Shown piece by piece: positions 6,261-10,329 of a stretch of DNA of 10,329 nt; positions within the stretch are counted from its first letter, which is position 1, and each line of letters begins with the position of its first letter. The stretch lies in the NCBI GenBank assembly GCA_947461645.1, contig CANHMN010000040.1, positions 1 to 10,329 of the forward strand. The letters are read 5' to 3'. The DNA is from Chitinophagaceae bacterium (GTDB lineage: Bacteria; Bacteroidota; Bacteroidia; Chitinophagales; Chitinophagaceae). The translations under genes and the position numbers were made by a program. The notes below the pieces were generated by a model that made no database searches, was not told where the DNA came from, and worked only from the letters and a program-made list of their open reading frames with translations.

Positions 6261-8801
6261 TCAGGATTGAGATTTCTTCTCTTTTTTCTTCGGTTCTTTT
6301 ATTTTGAATACGATTTTACCCTCATCCTTGTTCAAATCAGCAATCACGGTATCACCTGATTTGATGGTTGTATTGAGAATCTCCTCCGCCAATGGGTCTT
6401 CCAAGTATTTCTGAATGGCCCTGTGCAACGGACGTGCTCCAAATTGACTGTCATACCCTTTTTCAGCAATGAAATCTTTGGCTTCCGAACTCAACTCCAA
6501 TTGGAATCCAAGGTTGCTGAGTCGTTTCATCACAGCTTTCATCAAAATGTCGATAATTTGGAAGATGTTTTCTTTGTTCAAAGAATTAAAGATGATTACA
6601 TCGTCTATACGGTTTAGAAATTCAGGACTGAATGTTCTCTTCAAAGCCTTTTCAATGATAGACTTGTTGTTTTCATCAAGATTTTCCTGACGAGATTGCG
6701 TTGCAAAACCCACTCCATCTCCAAAGTCTTTAAGTTGTCTTACTCCGATGTTGGAGGTCATGATGATCAGCGTATTTTTAAAATCAACTTTTCTGCCTAA
6801 CCCATCAGTCAATTGACCATCGTCAAGCACCTGCAAAAGAATGTTGTAAATATCCGGATGCGCTTTTTCAATTTCATCTAAAAGAATTACACTGTATGGC
6901 TTGCGTCTAACCCTTTCCGTTAACTGACCGCCTTCTTCATAACCTACATATCCGGGAGGTGCACCAATCAATCTGCTCACGGTGAATTTTTCCATGTATT
7001 CGCTCATATCAATTCTAATCAAAGCATCTTCGCTGTCGAACATATGCTTTGCCAGTGATCGAGCCAACTCAGTTTTACCCACACCTGTTGGTCCGAGGAA
7101 AATAAAGGTACCGATAGGTTTTTTGGGGTCTTTCAGTCCGATTCTGTTGCGTTGAATTGCTTTTACCACTTTTACAATGGCTTCATCCTGTCCAATAACC
7201 GCTCCATTAAGGTCTTCCGACATTCTGCGAAGTTTTTCCGTTTCTGCCTGAACCATTCTTTTAACAGGAATGCCCGTCATCATGGAAACCACTTCGGCAA
7301 TATCTTCTTCTTCAATAGGGAAACGCTTGTGTTTGCTCTCCTCTTCCCAAGCTAATTTAGCTTGTTCTAGTTCTTCCTGTAACCTTTTTTCCGTATCTCT
7401 CAAAGAAGCCGCCTCTTCAAACTTCTGGCTTTTCACCACTTTGCCCTTCTCAAGCTTGATGTCTTCTATTTTCTTTTCAAGCTCTAATATATTTTCAGGT
7501 ACATTGATGTTTTTGATGTGTTTTCTTGCTCCCACTTCGTCCATTACATCAATAGCTTTGTCTGGAAGCAATTTGTCTGTCATGTACCTGTCACTCATTT
7601 TTACACAAGCTTCAATTGCTTCGTGGCTGTAAGTAACATTGTGGTAATCTTCGTATTTGTTTTTGATGTTGTTAAGAATTTCAATGGCTTCTTCTACAGA
7701 CGGCTGCTCTATAATCACCTTTTGAAACCTTCTGTCTAAGGCACCATCCTTTTCAATGTGCATTCTGTACTCATCAAGTGTTGAAGCCCCAATGCATTGC
7801 AACTCACCCCTTGCCAATGCAGGTTTGAAAATGTTTGATGCATCAAGAGAACCGCTTGCGCCACCTGCTCCAACAATGGTATGAATTTCGTCAATGAAAA
7901 GAATAACATCTCTGTTTTTCTCCAGCTCGTTCATGATGGCTTTCATGCGTTCTTCAAACTGACCGCGGTATTTTGTACCTGCCACTAAAGCAGCCAAATC
8001 AAGACTCACTACTCTCTTGTCGAACAATACTCTTGAAACCTTTCTTTGGATGATTCTTAAAGCCAAACCTTCCACTATGGCAGTTTTACCCACACCGGGC
8101 TCACCAATTAAAATGGGATTGTTCTTTTTTCTTCTGGATAATATTTGAGAAACCCTTTCAATCTCATTCTCTCTTCCTACAATCGGATCTAAAGAGCCAT
8201 TTTCTGCCAATCGGGTAATGTCCCTGCCAAAATTGTCTAGAACAGGCGTTTTGGATTTCATTTGTCCCGGACCTGAAGGTTTGGAAGATTTAGGCTGCTG
8301 ACCATATTGTTTTCTTTCCTCATCAAAATCATCATCATCATTAAATTCTGCCTGTGGCGAACTGCTTGATACAAAGCCAAGCTCTGTTTTAAACGTATCG
8401 TAATCTACCAAAAGCTGGTTGAGCAATTGAGTAGCTATGTTCTCTTTGTTCTTAAGAATAGACAACATGAGATGTTCTGTTTCAACAGTACTGCTCTTGA
8501 GTGATTTGGCTTCAAGGACGGTGATTCTGATTACCTTTTCAGCCTGTTTGGTTAATGGCAATGAATTGGAATTGATGATGTTCTTCCCTGATTTGTCTTT
8601 CACAGCAATTTCAATGCTCTTTCTTAATTCATACAAATCAATGTTCATTGATTTAAGAATTTTGATTGCTGTATTTTCACCATCTCTGATAAGTCCTAAT
8701 ACAAGATGCTCAGTGCCGATGAACTCGTTTCCGAGTCTTAAGGCCTCCTCTCTGCTGTAGGAAATTATTTCCTTTACTTGTGTTGAAAAATGGTTATCCA
8801 T
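6261..8801 (-). CDS. clpC: ATP-dependent Clp protease ATP-binding subunit ClpC
   Basis: This is an AAA+ unfoldase that feeds substrates into the ClpP peptidase in the cytoplasm. Domain order: Clp N-terminal double repeat (about 3-145); a low-complexity acidic then Q/S/P/K-rich linker (about 147-185); AAA module 1 with Walker A G-E-P-G-V-G-K-T at 233-240, Walker B acidic residues D304/E305 and arginines R357/R358; a UVR-type coiled segment (about 447-480), which marks ClpC and not ClpA or ClpB; AAA module 2 with Walker A G-P-T-G-V-G-K-T at 570-577, Walker B D642/E643 and sensor-2 Arg790 in G-A-R. The V-G-F tripeptide at 697-699 fits the ClpP-docking loop. The tail is lysine-rich (837-843). The length of 846 residues is standard. 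The start is ATG at 8801. No CIRCE or CtsR-type operator is visible upstream, and no mcsA, mcsB or ctsR gene accompanies it. Confidence 0.97.
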   Translation of the reverse strand: MDNHFSTQVKEIISYSREEALRLGNEFIGTEHLVLGLIRDGENTAIKILKSMNIDLYELRKSIEIAVKDKSGKNIINSNSLPLTKQAEKVIRITVLEAKSLKSSTVETEHLMLSILKNKENIATQLLNQLLVDYDTFKTELGFVSSSSPQAEFNDDDDFDEERKQYGQQPKSSKPSGPGQMKSKTPVLDNFGRDITRLAENGSLDPIVGRENEIERVSQILSRRKKNNPILIGEPGVGKTAIVEGLALRIIQRKVSRVLFDKRVVSLDLAALVAGTKYRGQFEERMKAIMNELEKNRDVILFIDEIHTIVGAGGASGSLDASNIFKPALARGELQCIGASTLDEYRMHIEKDGALDRRFQKVIIEQPSVEEAIEILNNIKNKYEDYHNVTYSHEAIEACVKMSDRYMTDKLLPDKAIDVMDEVGARKHIKNINVPENILELEKKIEDIKLEKGKVVKSQKFEEAASLRDTEKRLQEELEQAKLAWEEESKHKRFPIEEEDIAEVVSMMTGIPVKRMVQAETEKLRRMSEDLNGAVIGQDEAIVKVVKAIQRNRIGLKDPKKPIGTFIFLGPTGVGKTELARSLAKHMFDSEDALIRIDMSEYMEKFTVSRLIGAPPGYVGYEEGGQLTERVRRKPYSVILLDEIEKAHPDIYNILLQVLDDGQLTDGLGRKVDFKNTLIIMTSNIGVRQLKDFGDGVGFATQSRQENLDENNKSIIEKALKRTFSPEFLNRIDDVIIFNSLNKENIFQIIDILMKAVMKRLSNLGFQLELSSEAKDFIAEKGYDSQFGARPLHRAIQKYLEDPLAEEILNTTIKSGDTVIADLNKDEGKIVFKIKEPKKKEKKSQS

Positions 8802-8923
8802 GATGTGTATTTTATGATTACAATAATAATGATAATTTGCTACGTTTTGTAACTGAAAGTCATAAATGTTGATATGTTGAAAAGTTAAATTGCGAAATAC
8901 TGTTTTTTAAAAAGCTTACTGTT

Positions 8924-8931
8924 TACTTTTG
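8924..8931 (+). promoter_or_regulatory. Bacteroidota -7 promoter element for the STAS-like/rnz unit
   Basis: TACTTTTG matches TAnnTTTG exactly, in the clpC/STAS-like divergent gap. It overlaps the upstream TTG codons of the open frame (8929 and 8932), which argues that translation starts at the later ATG at 8974. A T-rich stretch near 8901-8907 may stand in for the -33 element but has no exact TTG. Confidence 0.5.
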
Positions 8932-8973
8932 TTGAACATTTTCTTTCATTCCTTTTCTCAAATAAAACATTAC

Positions 8974-9336
8974 ATGAACAACGTCAAATCTGATACCAAA
9001 GAGAAGTTTACAGTTGTTAAACCTTTGTTCAATAGTTTTTCTGCTAATTTGTCAGAAGAATTGTCTGCTTATTTGAAAACATTTCTAAACCTTGAAATGT
9101 CCAACGTGATTTTGAAGCTTAGCGAAATCTGTGAAATGACCGAAAAAGATGCTGAAAAGCTCATTGAGGTTCAAAATCAATTTTACGAAAACCAATCCTC
9201 TTTTATTATTTGTGAGGTGCCGGGTTCTTTTATCCCTTTTTTCAAGGAAAGCATGAACCTTACTCCTACAGAAAGTGAAGCCTGGGACATTGTACAAATG
9301 GAAGAGATAGAAAGGGAGTTGCTCAATAATTTTTAA
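8974..9336 (+). CDS. Degenerate STAS-domain-like protein upstream of rnz
   Basis: This is a 120-residue cytoplasmic protein. Its layout follows single-domain STAS (anti-sigma-factor antagonist-like) proteins that precede RNase Z in Bacteroidota: a strand K-F-T-V-V-K at 11-16, N-V-I-L-K-L-S-E at 44-51 matching the N-I-I-L-D-L-S-E type strand, a helix, a strand S-F-I-I-C-E at 76-81, and the C-terminal E-A-W-D-I-V-Q-M-E-E-I-E-R-E-L-L at 102-117. The phosphorylation motif expected after the central strand (DSSG) is replaced by T-E-K-D at 56-59, so the switch serine is gone. The open frame extends upstream to TTG codons at 8929/8932, but these lie in the -7 promoter element, so ATG 8974 is chosen. 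Only 26 bp separate its stop from rnz, suggesting co-transcription. The STAS assignment is from remembered family pattern and context, not from a profile search. Confidence 0.68.
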   Translation: MNNVKSDTKEKFTVVKPLFNSFSANLSEELSAYLKTFLNLEMSNVILKLSEICEMTEKDAEKLIEVQNQFYENQSSFIICEVPGSFIPFFKESMNLTPTESEAWDIVQMEEIERELLNNF

Positions 9337-9362
9337 CGATCTTTAATTTAAACCCTGAAGCT

Positions 9363-10265
9363 TTGTTTTCGCTAACCATTCTTGGCTGCAATTCCGCCAT
9401 TCCTTCGCATGGCAGAAATCCTACTGCTCAAGTATTGCAAACAACCGACAACTGCTTTTTAATTGATTGCGGAGAGGGCACCCAATTGCAACTCTCCAGG
9501 TTCAAAATCAAAAAAAGTAAAATCAACCATATCTTCATTTCTCATTTGCATGGCGATCATTATTTTGGTTTGATCGGTCTGCTTTCAAGCATGAGTCTGC
9601 TCAGCCGCACTAGTGACCTGCATTTGTTTGGGCCTGCAAAATTAATAGACATCATAAACATGCAGTTTGCAGTCGCAGATGTGGTTTTAAATTATCCCCT
9701 ACATTTTCATGCGCTCAATGATGAAGGCGAAATAGCCAATACGGGAAAAATATCTGTTGAATGTTTTAAAGTTTCTCATCGAATTGACTGCTGGGGATTT
9801 CTTTTTCGTGAAATTAAACATCCAAGAGGTGTATTGCCCGAAGAAGCCAAAAGATTCGACATTCCTGCAGCTTACTTTTTAGAATTGCAAAAAGGAAAAG
9901 ATTACATCAACAAAAAAGGAACCATCATCAGCAACGAATCTGTAACACAAGCTGCTAAAAAAGGAAAATCTTATGCTTATTGTGCTGACACAATATACCT
10001 TGAAAGTCTGGCAGAAAAAGTAAAAGGCGTTGATCTCCTGTACCATGAAACCACCTACCTGAAAAACCAGGAAGAGAAAGCACTTTCAAGATACCACAGC
10101 ACAACCACACAAGCCGCTAACATTGCTAAATTGGCAAATGCAGGACGATTAATCATCGGACACTTTTCTTCCAAATACGATGATGTCGCGCCTTTTCTGA
10201 ACGAGGCAATGGAAGTTTTCGAAAATACGGTTTTAGCGGAAGAAGGAACCTGCTACTTTTTATAA
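9363..10265 (+). CDS. rnz: Ribonuclease Z (tRNA 3' endonuclease), TTG start
   Basis: This is a zinc-dependent metallo-beta-lactamase-fold endonuclease that removes 3' trailers from tRNA precursors. The N-terminus L-T-I-L-G-C-N-S-A-I-P at 4-14 is typical. Metal ligands are all present: H-L-H-G-D-H at 61-66 (His61, His63, Asp65, His66), His139 (V-S-H-R), Asp209 (Y-C-A-D-T) and His267 (G-H-F-S-S-K-Y). The Y-H-E-T-T segment at 227-231 and H-S-T-T-T-Q-A-A at 245-252 also fit the family. The region of about 150-195 (H-P-R-G-V-L-P then L-Q-K-G-K) corresponds to the flexible exosite arm that grips tRNA. The length of 300 residues matches the short bacterial RNase Z. The start codon is TTG at 9363: no in-frame ATG lies between the preceding gene and the conserved N-terminus. 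It is probably co-transcribed with the STAS-like gene. Confidence 0.96.
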   Translation: MFSLTILGCNSAIPSHGRNPTAQVLQTTDNCFLIDCGEGTQLQLSRFKIKKSKINHIFISHLHGDHYFGLIGLLSSMSLLSRTSDLHLFGPAKLIDIINMQFAVADVVLNYPLHFHALNDEGEIANTGKISVECFKVSHRIDCWGFLFREIKHPRGVLPEEAKRFDIPAAYFLELQKGKDYINKKGTIISNESVTQAAKKGKSYAYCADTIYLESLAEKVKGVDLLYHETTYLKNQEEKALSRYHSTTTQAANIAKLANAGRLIIGHFSSKYDDVAPFLNEAMEVFENTVLAEEGTCYFL

Positions 10266-10329
10266 TTGATAACGTATTGATTAATCCTTTGTTGAAGCGA
10301 ATCAGTAACATTTACCAGAGGAAGCCTCA
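10253..10329 (-). CDS. Possible C-terminal end of a convergent gene (cut by window edge)
   Basis: On the minus strand one frame stays open from the window edge to a TAG at 10255-10253, giving 24 residues ending Q-Q-R-I-N-Q-Y-V-I-N-Y-K-K. The other two minus frames are closed in this stretch, and the plus strand shows nothing convincing after rnz. If real, the gene converges with rnz and their ends overlap by 13 bases. The product is not recognisable from this fragment. The composition is plausible for a protein tail, but an open frame this short could be chance. Confidence 0.4.
   Translation of the reverse strand, partial: RLPLVNVTDSLQQRINQYVINYKK

Noticed and set aside
7270..7632. 120-codon plus-strand frame opposite clpC
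   Set aside because: Antisense shadow with serine- and phenylalanine-rich low-complexity content, no start context and no recognisable domain.
8437..8760. 107-codon plus-strand frame opposite the clpC N-terminal domain
   Set aside because: Antisense shadow of a strongly conserved coding region. Its hydrophobic, serine-rich composition is what the complement of such a gene gives.
8802..8923. Possible heat-shock operator (CIRCE or CtsR box) upstream of clpC
   Set aside because: Neither the CIRCE inverted repeat nor a direct GGTCAAA-type repeat is present. Only AT-rich DNA without an exact minus-strand TAnnTTTG.
1..10329. A new multi-gene defence, mobile or secretion system
   Set aside because: Nearly every gene belongs to a known housekeeping family. 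No transposase, integrase, toxin-antitoxin pair, repeat array or compositional break was seen.

Overview
The window looks like an ordinary chromosomal stretch from a member of the Bacteroidota, perhaps Chitinophagales-like. The evidence is: no clear Shine-Dalgarno sequences, three exact matches to the Bacteroidota -7 promoter element TAnnTTTG placed just upstream of genes, AT-rich intergenic DNA, and gene types or pairings familiar from that phylum (short LuxC-family acyl-CoA reductase divergent from a ferredoxin, long IspH, STAS-like protein before RNase Z). No IS elements, CRISPR arrays, tRNAs, rRNAs or phage genes were seen. Genes are tightly packed and no intergenic gap exceeds about 175 bases.

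Layout. At the left edge a 4Fe-4S ferredoxin (minus strand, cut by the window end) is divergent from a LuxC-family acyl-CoA reductase, with only 35 bp between the start codons. Next, on the plus strand, is a membrane-anchored HtrA/Deg-type serine protease that ends in a strong intrinsic terminator. A cytoplasmic GH13 alpha-amylase-family enzyme lies on the minus strand, convergent with the protease and divergent from ispH. ispH (isoprenoid precursor synthesis, plant/cyanobacterial-type long form) and cmk (CMP kinase, TTG start) converge with only 9 bp between their stop codons. clpC (AAA+ unfoldase for ClpP) precedes cmk on the minus strand, with a terminator between them. Divergent from clpC is a probable two-gene unit: a small STAS-like protein that has lost the DSSG phosphorylation motif, then rnz (RNase Z, TTG start). 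A convergent gene, of which only the C-terminus is visible, probably overlaps the end of rnz.

How the genes fit together. These are mainly housekeeping functions: envelope and cytoplasmic protein quality control (HtrA, ClpC), nucleotide metabolism (Cmk), isoprenoid synthesis (IspH), tRNA 3' maturation (RNase Z) and alpha-glucan metabolism (GH13). The window does not show a coherent new multi-gene system. The points most worth following up are the motif-less STAS-like protein tied to rnz, the plant-type IspH with His-to-Phe at one active-site position, the ferredoxin/acyl-CoA reductase pair of unknown substrate, and the convergent ispH/cmk ends with no visible terminator.
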